In this document: positions 1-6,216 of the stretch, in pieces
Layout of the letters: the number at the start of each line of letters is the position of its first letter
How positions within the stretch are numbered: the stretch's first letter is position 1
NCBI GenBank assembly: GCA_030043235.1
Contig: JASHYF010000025.1
Span: forward strand, 1 to 6,282
Direction: 5' to 3'
From: Solirubrobacteraceae bacterium
GTDB lineage: Bacteria > Actinomycetota > Thermoleophilia > Solirubrobacterales > Solirubrobacteraceae
DNA: 6,282 nt
Translations under genes and position numbers: made by a program
Notes under the pieces: model-generated
What the model was told of the DNA's origin: nothing
What the model saw: only the letters and a program-made list of their open reading frames with translations
Databases searched by the model: none

Positions 1-59
1 GTGCGGGCGCGCCCACGAGGCAACGTCCGGGCGCGCCCACGAGGCGACGTGCGGGCTCG
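1..59. repeat. 24-bp tandem repeat, about 2.5 copies
   Basis: Positions 1-24 and 25-48 match at 22 of 24 bases; they differ at unit positions 3 and 22. Positions 49-59 repeat the first 11 bases with one mismatch before the pattern breaks. Each full unit contains the 10-base palindrome GGGCGCGCCC. The period is a multiple of three, and the frame of the downstream gene runs through it without a stop, reading as an eight-residue repeat (GRAHEATS, GRAHEATC). The array may start further left, outside the window. It could be a repetitive linker in a longer protein or an intergenic repeat before the gene. The sequence does not decide between them. Confidence 0.75.
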
Positions 60-70
60 AGCAGGGCTCT

Positions 71-2215
71 TTGTCGAACCTGCCCCGGCCGGCGAGCTTC
101 ACCGGCTTTCGCGCCGCGCGGCCGTGGGATCGCACGCCGGCGCGGGAGCGCGAGTACTTCCAGCTGCTGGGGGAGGGGCTCGTGGTCGTGCTCGCCCCCG
201 CGGAGCGCGCTGGACGTGGACGCGCGCCCGCGGGCATGCGCCCCGAGAACGGCGGGGCGTGGCTGCACGTCGGCGCCGACGGGACGGTCACCGCGTTCAC
301 CGGCAAGATCGACATGGGCGAGGACAACCGCACGTCGCTGTCGATGCTCCTCGCGGAGGAGCTCCGCGTGCCGCCTCGCGCGGTGCGCCTGGCGATGGGC
401 GACACCGACCTGTGCCCGTCAGACCCCGGCACGTTCGGCAGCCGCTCGCTGCCCGACGCCGGCGAAGACCTCGCGACGACCGCGGCGGCCGCGCGCGAGC
501 TTCTGATCGAGCTGGCGGCGCAGCGGCTGTCGGTGGCGCCGGACGAGCTCGAGGCACATGAGGGGACGGTTCGGGGCGGCGGCCGCGCGGTGCCGTATCG
601 GCAGCTCCTACGCGGTCTGCGCCGCGTTGCGAGCGCCTCGGGACAGGCGCCGCGCACGCCCGCCGCACACTGGCGCGTGGAGGGGCACGCGATGCCGCGC
701 GTCACCGGCAGGGCGCTGGTGACGGGCGCGCACCGCTTTCCCTCGGACCTCGAGCGGCCGGGGATGCTGCACGGGCTCATCCTGCGCGCGCCCGCGTACG
801 GCGCGGCGCTGGAGTCCGTCGAGCTCGAGCGCGCCGGGGCCATCCCCGGCGTGACCGTCGTGCACGACGGCGAGCTCGTCGCGGTGGCCGCCGCCGAGCG
901 TGCGACCGCCGCACGGGCGCTCGCCGCGATCGACGCGGACTGGAGCTGGACGCGCCAGCCCGGCGAGCACGAGCTCGTCCCCCAACTGCGCTCGCATCCC
1001 GTCGAGGTCCTCGGCTGGCAGGGCGGCGTCGATCAGCGCAGCGGGGAGGTCGAGCGGGCGCTCGCCGCCGCCGAGGTCGGCCTCCAGGGCACCTACACGA
1101 CCGCGTACATCGCCCACGCGACGCTCGAGACGAGGGTCGCGCTGGCCGAGTGGCACGACGAGCGCGTGACGGTCTGGACGGGAACGCAGCAGCCGTTCTT
1201 CGTCCGCTACGAGCTCGCCGCCGCGCTGGGCGTGCCCGAGGAGCGGGTACGGGTGATCGTGCCCGACTTCGGCGGCGGCTTCGGCTCCAAGCACACCGAG
1301 GCCGAGGCCATCGCCGCCGCGCGGCTCGCCCGCGCCGCCGGCGCCCCCGTGCGCGTGGCGCTCAGCCGCGAGGAGGAGTTCCGGCACACGTTCATGCGCC
1401 CCGCCGCGGTCATCGACGTGCGCAGCGGCGCGCTCGCCGACGGCACGATCTCCGCGTGGGAGTTCCGCGACGTGAACGCCGGCGCCCCCGGCCTCGCGCC
1501 ACCGTATGCGATCGCCAACACGCGCCTGGTCTTCCAGCCGGCCGGCTCGCCGCTGCCGCAGGGCCCCTACCGCGCGCTGGCGTCCACCGCCAACAACTTC
1601 GCGCGCGAGTCGCACATCGACGAGCTCGCCCACGCCCTGCACATGGACCCGCTGGAGCTGCGCCTGCGCAACGTCGCCGACGAGCGCCTGGCGGACGCGC
1701 TGCGCGCCGCCGCCGAGCGCGCTCAGTGGAGGCAAACGCGCGCTCACCCGCGAGACGGCTATGGCATCGGCATCGCCGGCGGCGTCGAAAAGCAGGGACG
1801 CGTGGCCACCTGCGCGCACGTGCGCGCCGAGGACGGGCAGCTGGAGATCCTGCGCATCGTCACCGCGTATGACTGCGGCGCGCTCGTCAACCCGGTGAAC
1901 GTCGAAAACCAGATCGAAGGCGCGCTCGTGATGGGGCTCGGCGGCGCGCTGTTCGAGGCGATCCATTTTGCCGGCGGACGCGTCCTCAACGCATCGCTGC
2001 GCGAGTACCGCGTGCCGCGCTTCAGCGACGTGCCGCCGATCGAGCTGGTGCTGATCGACCGGCCGGACATTCCCTCGGCGGGCGCCGGTGAGACGCCCAT
2101 CATCGCGATCGCGCCGGCGCTCGCCAATGCGATCTTCGCCGCCTGCGGTCTGCGCATCCGCTCGCTGCCGCTGCTGCGCGACGGGCGCCTGGCGGCTGCG
2201 AACGGGACTCGCTGA
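71..2215 (+). CDS. Xanthine dehydrogenase/aldehyde oxidase family molybdopterin-binding (large) subunit
   Basis: Likely the catalytic molybdenum-cofactor subunit of a xanthine dehydrogenase/aldehyde oxidase/isoquinoline oxidoreductase-type hydroxylase (714 residues, normal for a stand-alone large subunit). Such enzymes hydroxylate a heterocycle or aldehyde with water and pass electrons to a 2Fe-2S partner. An alpha/beta hammerhead region lies around residues 210-290. The cofactor-binding part shows FGGGFGSK (400-407), GPYRA (498-502) and a C-terminal GAGETPI (671-677), whose Glu674 matches the catalytic base. Residues 349-355 read HATLETR where many relatives, from memory, have prolines at the two Thr positions. 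No signal peptide is evident. The start is the only in-frame initiation codon (TTG) between the left edge and the conserved N-terminal region, with a weak AGGG 4 bases upstream. The frame is open to base 2, so the true start, or a fusion to an upstream 2Fe-2S domain, could lie outside. Substrate is not predictable. Confidence 0.93.
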   Translation: MSNLPRPASFTGFRAARPWDRTPAREREYFQLLGEGLVVVLAPAERAGRGRAPAGMRPENGGAWLHVGADGTVTAFTGKIDMGEDNRTSLSMLLAEELRVPPRAVRLAMGDTDLCPSDPGTFGSRSLPDAGEDLATTAAAARELLIELAAQRLSVAPDELEAHEGTVRGGGRAVPYRQLLRGLRRVASASGQAPRTPAAHWRVEGHAMPRVTGRALVTGAHRFPSDLERPGMLHGLILRAPAYGAALESVELERAGAIPGVTVVHDGELVAVAAAERATAARALAAIDADWSWTRQPGEHELVPQLRSHPVEVLGWQGGVDQRSGEVERALAAAEVGLQGTYTTAYIAHATLETRVALAEWHDERVTVWTGTQQPFFVRYELAAALGVPEERVRVIVPDFGGGFGSKHTEAEAIAAARLARAAGAPVRVALSREEEFRHTFMRPAAVIDVRSGALADGTISAWEFRDVNAGAPGLAPPYAIANTRLVFQPAGSPLPQGPYRALASTANNFARESHIDELAHALHMDPLELRLRNVADERLADALRAAAERAQWRQTRAHPRDGYGIGIAGGVEKQGRVATCAHVRAEDGQLEILRIVTAYDCGALVNPVNVENQIEGALVMGLGGALFEAIHFAGGRVLNASLREYRVPRFSDVPPIELVLIDRPDIPSAGAGETPIIAIAPALANAIFAACGLRIRSLPLLRDGRLAAANGTR

Positions 2216-2239
2216 GGGCTTCTTCTCCGCGCCGGCGCG

Positions 2240-3229
2240 TCAGGCGATCGCCACCATGCGCTCGATCGGCACGCGCGCCCGCTCCGCGATCTCCTCGGCG
2301 ACACGCACCTCATAGCGATGATGAAGCAGCGCGTCGCGCAGGCTCTCGATGGTGATCACCTTCATGAAGGCGCACACGGCGGCACGTCTGACGGGAATGA
2401 AGCGCTTGCCGGGATTCTGCGTCCGGAGCGGGTAGAGCATGCCCGTCTCGGTGGCGACGATGAACTCCTTCGCCTCCGAGCGCCTGGCGTAGTCGAGCAT
2501 GCCGCCCGTGGAGAGCATGTGGCAGTGCGCGCCTTCGACCTCGCCGGAGGCGACGAACTCCATCACCGAGGTCGTGCAGCCGCACTCCGGATGGATGAGG
2601 AACTCCGCGCCGGGATGCTCGGCGCGGATCTGCTCGATGTCCCGCGGGCGGATGCCCGCGTGCACATGGCACTCGCCGTTCCACACGCGCAGCGGCCGTT
2701 CGAGGCGGCGCTCGACGTACGCGCCCAGCCACATGTCCGGTCCGAACAGGATCTCGCTGTCCTGCCCGTGCTCGCGCCACACGTGTTCGACGACCTGCAC
2801 GGCGTTCGAGGAGGTGCAGCAGTAGTCGGTCTCGGCCTTGACCTCCGCGGAGGTGTTGACGTACATGACCACGATCGCCCCCGGGTGTTCGCGCTTCCAC
2901 GCGCGCAGCTCCTCGGCGGTGATCGTGTCCGCCAGCGAGCAGCCGGCGCGCAGGTCCGGCAGCAGCACGGTCTTGCCGGGGCACAGCACGCACGCGGTCT
3001 CGGCCATGAAGTGCACGCCGCAGAAGGCGATCAGCTCCTGTGCGCTCGCCGCCGCCTGGCGGGAGAGCGCGAGCGAGTCGCCGACGAAGTCCGCGACGTC
3101 CTGCACCGCCGGGCGCTGGTAGTTGTGGGCGAGGATCACCGCGCCGCGCTCGCGCGCCAGCTCGCGCACCTCCCGCTGCAGGCGTGCGATCTCCCGCGGG
3201 CCGGGCGAGGGTGCGATGGCCTCGCTCAC
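2240..3229 (-). CDS. nadA: Quinolinate synthase NadA
   Basis: Condenses iminoaspartate with dihydroxyacetone phosphate to quinolinate in de novo NAD synthesis, using an oxygen-sensitive 4Fe-4S cluster in the cytoplasm. From the GTG at 3229 it is 329 residues, the compact Thermotoga/Pyrococcus-like size. Visible motifs are HNYQ (35-38), GDS (50-52), MAET (75-78), TSSNA (139-143), HPEC (213-216) and TGMLY (262-266). The three cluster cysteines are Cys97 (RAGCS), Cys187 (NGECH) and Cys286 (AAVCAF). Extra cysteines include a CxxC at 80-83, adjacent Cys137/138 and Cys216/218. The frame extends upstream to 3307, but those 26 residues overlap nrdJ and look unlike NadA. The 4-bp GTGA overlap with the nrdJ stop supports the GTG. 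It is the last operon gene; nadB and nadC are not in the window. Confidence 0.96.
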   Translation of the reverse strand: MSEAIAPSPGPREIARLQREVRELARERGAVILAHNYQRPAVQDVADFVGDSLALSRQAAASAQELIAFCGVHFMAETACVLCPGKTVLLPDLRAGCSLADTITAEELRAWKREHPGAIVVMYVNTSAEVKAETDYCCTSSNAVQVVEHVWREHGQDSEILFGPDMWLGAYVERRLERPLRVWNGECHVHAGIRPRDIEQIRAEHPGAEFLIHPECGCTTSVMEFVASGEVEGAHCHMLSTGGMLDYARRSEAKEFIVATETGMLYPLRTQNPGKRFIPVRRAAVCAFMKVITIESLRDALLHHRYEVRVAEEIAERARVPIERMVAIA

Positions 3230-5298
3230 TCCTCCGCCCCATGCAGCGGCTGGCCGATCTTCGAGCCCTGGCGGTAGGCGGAGATCGCCTTCAGCCCCAT
3301 CCGCCACGCGTCGATGAACGCCGACTCGATCGTCGCCACGGTGGCCTCGCGCGGCAGGTTGAGCGTCTTGGAGACGCCGCCGCTGAGCAGCGGCTGGACC
3401 GCGGCGACCATCGCCAGGTGAGCGTGGACCGGCAGCGGGTCGGGACCGCCGGCCGTCTGCACCAGCGGGCTGTCCGCGCGGCGCAGCTCGGGCGCGCCGG
3501 CAAGGTGCCCGTGGTCGAGCGCGTACTCCCCGAGCTGCTCCACCGCATGCGTCGAGTAGCCGAGCGCGAGCAGGCCGTCTGTGAGCGCGCGGCTCGAGAA
3601 GTGGCTCACGCCGCCGTCCGTGAAGTGCTTGTGCCCGGCGAGCGCGTAGTAGGGCTCGATGCCGGTGCTCTCGCAGTCGAGCATCAAGCTGACCGTGCCG
3701 GTGGGAGCGATCAGCGTCGTCTGCGCGTTGCGCAACCCGTGGGCGGCGCCATGCTCGAGCGCTTCCTCCCAGGCCGCGTGCGCCGCTTGCAGCACCTCCG
3801 GGGGCGCCTCGCCCCCGATGCGCCTGGCGGCGTCGCGGTGGGCGGCGAGCACCGCGAGCATCGGCTCGCGGTTACGTGCGAACTCCTCGAACGGCCCCAG
3901 CGCAGCCGCCAGCCGCGCGGAGCGGCGGTAGGCGGCGCCGGTCATCAGCGCGGTGATCGCGGCCGCCCACGCGCGCGCCTCATCGCAGTCGTAGGGGACG
4001 CCGAGCGTCAGCAGCAGCGCGGCGAGGTTGGCGTAGCCGATGCCGATCGGACGCAAGCGCCGCGCGCCGCGCTCGATGCGCTCGGTCGGGTAGGCCGAGC
4101 CGTCGACGATCGCATCCTGGGCCAGCACGAGCGCCTCGACGGCGGCCACGAACGAGTCGACGTCGAAGTCCCCGCCGCGCAGGAACGCGAGCAGGTTGAG
4201 CGTGGCGAGGTTGCACGCGGACTCGCCCACGTGCAGGAACTCGCCGCACGGGTTGGACGCGGTGATGGGACCCGAGCGCGGACAGGTGTGCCAGCGGGCG
4301 ATCGCGTCCGCGAACTGCAGCCCGGGATCGCCGCACACCCAGCTCGCCTGGGCGCACGCGCGCAGCAGCTCGCGCGCCGGCAGCGTCTGCACCACCTCGC
4401 CGGTGGTGACCGCCCGCAGCTGCCAGTCACCGCCCTGCACCGCGGCGCGCATGAACTCGTCGCTGACGCGCACCGCGTGCGTGGCGTTCTGGAAGGCGAG
4501 CGAGCGCATGGCCTCCTCGGGCTGGAAGCCCGCGGCGAGCAGCGCCGCGCCGTGCTCCTCCTCGCGCGCCTTGCAGGCGATGAACTCGAGCACGTCCGGA
4601 TGCTCCGCGTCCAGCACCACCATCTTGGCGCCCCGCCGCGCGCGCCCGCCCGAGCGGATCGTCGCGGCCCACGCGTCCGCGGCGCGCATGAACGACACCG
4701 GGCCGCTCGCCAGGCCGCCGCGCGAGACCGACTCGCGCGAAGAGCGAACCCCCGACAGGTTCACGCCCGTGCCGCCGCCCTGCTGGAAGATCAGGCCCTC
4801 GCGCGCGTTCCAGTCGAGCAGCGCGCGAATCGAGTCCGCGGTCTCCAGGATGAAGCACGCCGAGGTGAGCGGCTCGGCCTCCACGCCCACGTTCAACCAC
4901 ACCGGCGTTGCGAACGTCGCGCGCTGGCGGAGCACCAGGGCGGCCAGCTCGGCTTCCAGCGTGGCGCGCTCATGCTCGTCGCGGACGTGGCCCGACGCGA
5001 GCGACCACGCGCCGATCGTGCGCACCACGCGTTGCACGAGCTCTCGCACCGAGCGCTCCCGCGAGCCGTCCGCGCGACGTGCGAAGTAGCGGCGGGCGAC
5101 CGTCGCCACGGCGGTCTGCGACCAGCCCACCGGCGCCTCCACGTCCTCGCAAGCAAACGCGAGCCCGCCGTCCTCCGAGCGCGACGCGACCGAGCGCGTG
5201 CCCCACTCGACGAGCGCGTACGGGTCCTCCGCGGCATCGGTGAGCGCGCGTGCCGGCAGGCGCTTCGTCTTGGGCGTCACACCTGAGGTCGTGCTCAT
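3226..5298 (-). CDS. nrdJ: Adenosylcobalamin-dependent (class II) ribonucleotide reductase, short form without C-terminal cysteine tail
   Basis: Reduces ribonucleotides to deoxyribonucleotides using a radical generated from adenosylcobalamin, without needing oxygen. It has 690 residues. The N-terminal part (about 55-130) matches actinobacterial NrdJ as I recall it, with no ATP-cone seen. Catalytic signatures are complete. Cys148 (SACFI) and Cys362 (SACNLA) form the substrate-reducing thiol pair. NPCGE (349-353) carries Asn349, the thiyl-radical Cys351 and Glu353. The phosphate-binding PTGTVS is at 532-537. The protein stops at YRQGSKIGQPL plus four residues. Actinobacterial NrdJ normally continues for some 200 or more residues with a TSCPD-type domain and terminal cysteines that re-reduce the active-site disulfide. 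The ATG overlaps the transpeptidase stop (ATGA) and the stop overlaps nadA (GTGA). The frame stays open upstream to 5745, but that part is an out-of-frame reading of the transpeptidase gene. Confidence 0.95.
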   Translation of the reverse strand: MSTTSGVTPKTKRLPARALTDAAEDPYALVEWGTRSVASRSEDGGLAFACEDVEAPVGWSQTAVATVARRYFARRADGSRERSVRELVQRVVRTIGAWSLASGHVRDEHERATLEAELAALVLRQRATFATPVWLNVGVEAEPLTSACFILETADSIRALLDWNAREGLIFQQGGGTGVNLSGVRSSRESVSRGGLASGPVSFMRAADAWAATIRSGGRARRGAKMVVLDAEHPDVLEFIACKAREEEHGAALLAAGFQPEEAMRSLAFQNATHAVRVSDEFMRAAVQGGDWQLRAVTTGEVVQTLPARELLRACAQASWVCGDPGLQFADAIARWHTCPRSGPITASNPCGEFLHVGESACNLATLNLLAFLRGGDFDVDSFVAAVEALVLAQDAIVDGSAYPTERIERGARRLRPIGIGYANLAALLLTLGVPYDCDEARAWAAAITALMTGAAYRRSARLAAALGPFEEFARNREPMLAVLAAHRDAARRIGGEAPPEVLQAAHAAWEEALEHGAAHGLRNAQTTLIAPTGTVSLMLDCESTGIEPYYALAGHKHFTDGGVSHFSSRALTDGLLALGYSTHAVEQLGEYALDHGHLAGAPELRRADSPLVQTAGGPDPLPVHAHLAMVAAVQPLLSGGVSKTLNLPREATVATIESAFIDAWRMGLKAISAYRQGSKIGQPLHGAEE
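3229..3240 (-). promoter_or_regulatory. Coupled translation start of nadA
   Basis: On the minus strand, GGAGG (3235-3231) lies only one base before the nadA GTG (3229-3227), too close for normal Shine-Dalgarno spacing. A weaker GGGG run (3240-3237) is at a better distance. The GTG shares bases with the nrdJ TGA (3228-3226). The arrangement suggests terminating ribosomes restart at nadA, perhaps held by the purine-rich site, rather than independent loading. Confidence 0.45.
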
Positions 5299-6020
5299 GG
5301 CGTGGTCCACACGCGCATGCCGATGCGCCCGAAGTCCCACACGGTGAGGGCTTCGGCTTCGGGCACGCGCACGCAGCCGTGTGAGGCGGGGTAGCCGGGC
5401 ACTTCGGGGAACTCGTGTATGGCGAAGCCGGGGTAGAAGTACTGGGCGAGCGGCATCCACACTTCGAAGGGCGCCGACCAGCTCAGGGTGTAGCGTTCGA
5501 TCACTTCGAAGTGCCCGACCGGCGTGGGCCACCCGGGCCTGCCGGTGGACACGTGAATCGCCCGCCACACGCGTCCGCCGCGGACGAGCAGCAGCACCTG
5601 CTGAGCGATGTGGATCTCCATCCCTTCGGCGGCGGACCACGGGGTCGGGCGGCGCGCGCGCGCGAGCGCGGCCTGCGTGCGCGGCCCGGCGATGCCGTCT
5701 CGTTCCAGCCCGCTCCATCCCTGGAAGGCGACCACCGCGTGCCATGTCTGCACGCCGAACACGCCGTCGTCTGCGTGGGCCGGCAGATAGGTCAGTCGTT
5801 CCAGCTTCTGCTGCAGGGAGCGCACCGCGGCTCCGCGCGAGCCGAGCTGCAGCATCGCCGCCGCGCGCGCCGCGCCGGCGGGAGACGCAGAGGCAAGCGC
5901 CGCCGGTGCGCGGGTTGCGCAGGCGGCCGCCAGCGCCAGCACGGCCAGCAGGACGCGGGCCGTCGCAAACAGCGCGCCGCTCCTGCCGCGGGGGGCTGCC
6001 GATGTGCTCGTTGCGTGCAT
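5295..6020 (-). CDS. Secreted L,D-transpeptidase (YkuD) with N-terminal peptidoglycan-binding domain
   Basis: Probably forms 3-3 cross-links in peptidoglycan, or attaches proteins to it, outside the membrane. From the ATG at 6020 it has 241 residues. Order: basic stretch, then a hydrophobic signal segment (about 19-36, ending near LALAAACA), a linker, a PG_binding_1 repeat (about 56-121), and a YkuD catalytic domain (about 133-239). The catalytic signature is present: His202, then SHGCVR (213-218) with nucleophile Cys216. Cys34 follows Ala-Ala-Ala with Leu at -4, an imperfect lipobox, so either lipoprotein or signal-peptidase-I processing is possible. The frame also has a GTG at 6062 and an ATG at 6056. 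The 6020 ATG was chosen because it gives a normal signal-peptide length, although its GAGG is only one base upstream. It is the first gene of the operon, overlapping nrdJ by 4 bp. Confidence 0.92.
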   Translation of the reverse strand: MHATSTSAAPRGRSGALFATARVLLAVLALAAACATRAPAALASASPAGAARAAAMLQLGSRGAAVRSLQQKLERLTYLPAHADDGVFGVQTWHAVVAFQGWSGLERDGIAGPRTQAALARARRPTPWSAAEGMEIHIAQQVLLLVRGGRVWRAIHVSTGRPGWPTPVGHFEVIERYTLSWSAPFEVWMPLAQYFYPGFAIHEFPEVPGYPASHGCVRVPEAEALTVWDFGRIGMRVWTTP

Positions 6021-6056
6021 GCCTCGCACGCTAGGTCGCGCGCGCCGGGCGGACAT

Positions 6057-6080
6057 CCGCACAACTCACGCTTCGTGCGG
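6057..6080. promoter_or_regulatory. Inverted repeat CCGCAC-N12-GTGCGG
   Basis: A perfect 6-bp inverted repeat with a 12-base spacer, which itself contains CACG-CTT-CGTG overlapping the right arm. It lies 37 bases or more upstream of the transpeptidase ATG, so it could be a leader hairpin or a protein-binding site. At this GC content a 6-bp dyad can arise by chance. Confidence 0.2.
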
Positions 6081-6117
6081 CGGGAAAAGCACCGACCGTC
6101 GCGGAGGTCTTGCCCGC

Positions 6118-6134
6118 TTGGCCGCATGCGCCAA
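6118..6134. promoter_or_regulatory. Dyad TTGGC-N7-GCCAA
   Basis: A perfect 5-bp palindromic half-site pair with a 7-base spacer, about 100 bases upstream of the transpeptidase start. The spacing of the half-site centres is about one helical turn, as expected for a dimeric repressor or activator. No regulator gene is in view, and the site is short enough to be chance. Confidence 0.2.
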
Positions 6135-6204
6135 TGCGCGTGAACTCGGCGCGAACAGGCTCTCGGGGCCGTCTGGAGCGTTATCGCAAACGTCTGCCGA
6201 TGGG

Positions 6205-6210
6205 TAGTAA
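6205..6210 (+). promoter_or_regulatory. Possible -10 element for a leaderless plus-strand gene
   Basis: TAGTAA is followed by six bases (ACCCCC) and then ATG at 6217. This spacing would put transcription start at or next to the ATG, as in the leaderless genes common in actinobacteria. It matches TATAAT at only three of six positions and lacks the usual final T. A weak upstream match, TTATCG, lies at 6181-6186. Confidence 0.15.
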
Positions 6211-6216
6211 ACCCCC

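Larger units (their letters stand above)
6021..6216. other. Non-coding leader/promoter region of the minus-strand operon
   Basis: No convincing gene lies between the transpeptidase start and the short frame opening at 6217. The region should hold the promoter of the minus-strand operon. The least GC-rich patch is 6181-6211; it holds minus-strand TTTACT and GATAAC matches, but at about 20 bases apart these are a poor sigma-70 pair. Two short dyads (6057-6080, 6118-6134) are listed separately. I see no AT-rich NrdR box of the ACAC...GTGT type and no B12-box (GCCACTG core) on either strand, so known ribonucleotide reductase controls are not evident here. Confidence 0.5.

Noticed and set aside
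608..1966. 452-codon open frame on the minus strand opposite the molybdenum subunit gene
   Set aside because: The plus-strand gene has catalytic motifs throughout this span. The antisense translation is low-complexity and unrecognisable.
2229..2238. GCGCCGGCGC palindrome as a bidirectional terminator
   Set aside because: It has no loop and no T-run on either side, and such palindromes are frequent in DNA this GC-rich.
2318..3277. 319-codon plus-strand open frame opposite nadA
   Set aside because: NadA with all three cluster cysteines occupies the other strand. The antisense product has no recognisable feature.
3230..3307. 26-residue N-terminal extension of NadA
   Set aside because: It lies inside the nrdJ coding end, has no NadA-like sequence, and the GTG with 4-bp overlap gives the normal family length.
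3040..5286. 748-codon open frame on the plus strand opposite nrdJ and the start of nadA
   Set aside because: It is antisense to a clearly recognisable ribonucleotide reductase. Its Arg/Ala/Gly/His-rich translation shows no domain, as expected from high third-position GC on the opposite strand.
5299..5745. 149-residue upstream extension of the nrdJ frame
   Set aside because: This stretch is the transpeptidase gene read in another frame. The extension is Arg-rich and unlike NrdJ, and the ATG overlapping the transpeptidase stop is the natural start.
6202..6214. GGGT-AGTAA-ACCC inverted repeat before the right-edge ATG
   Set aside because: A 4-bp stem is too short to distinguish from chance.
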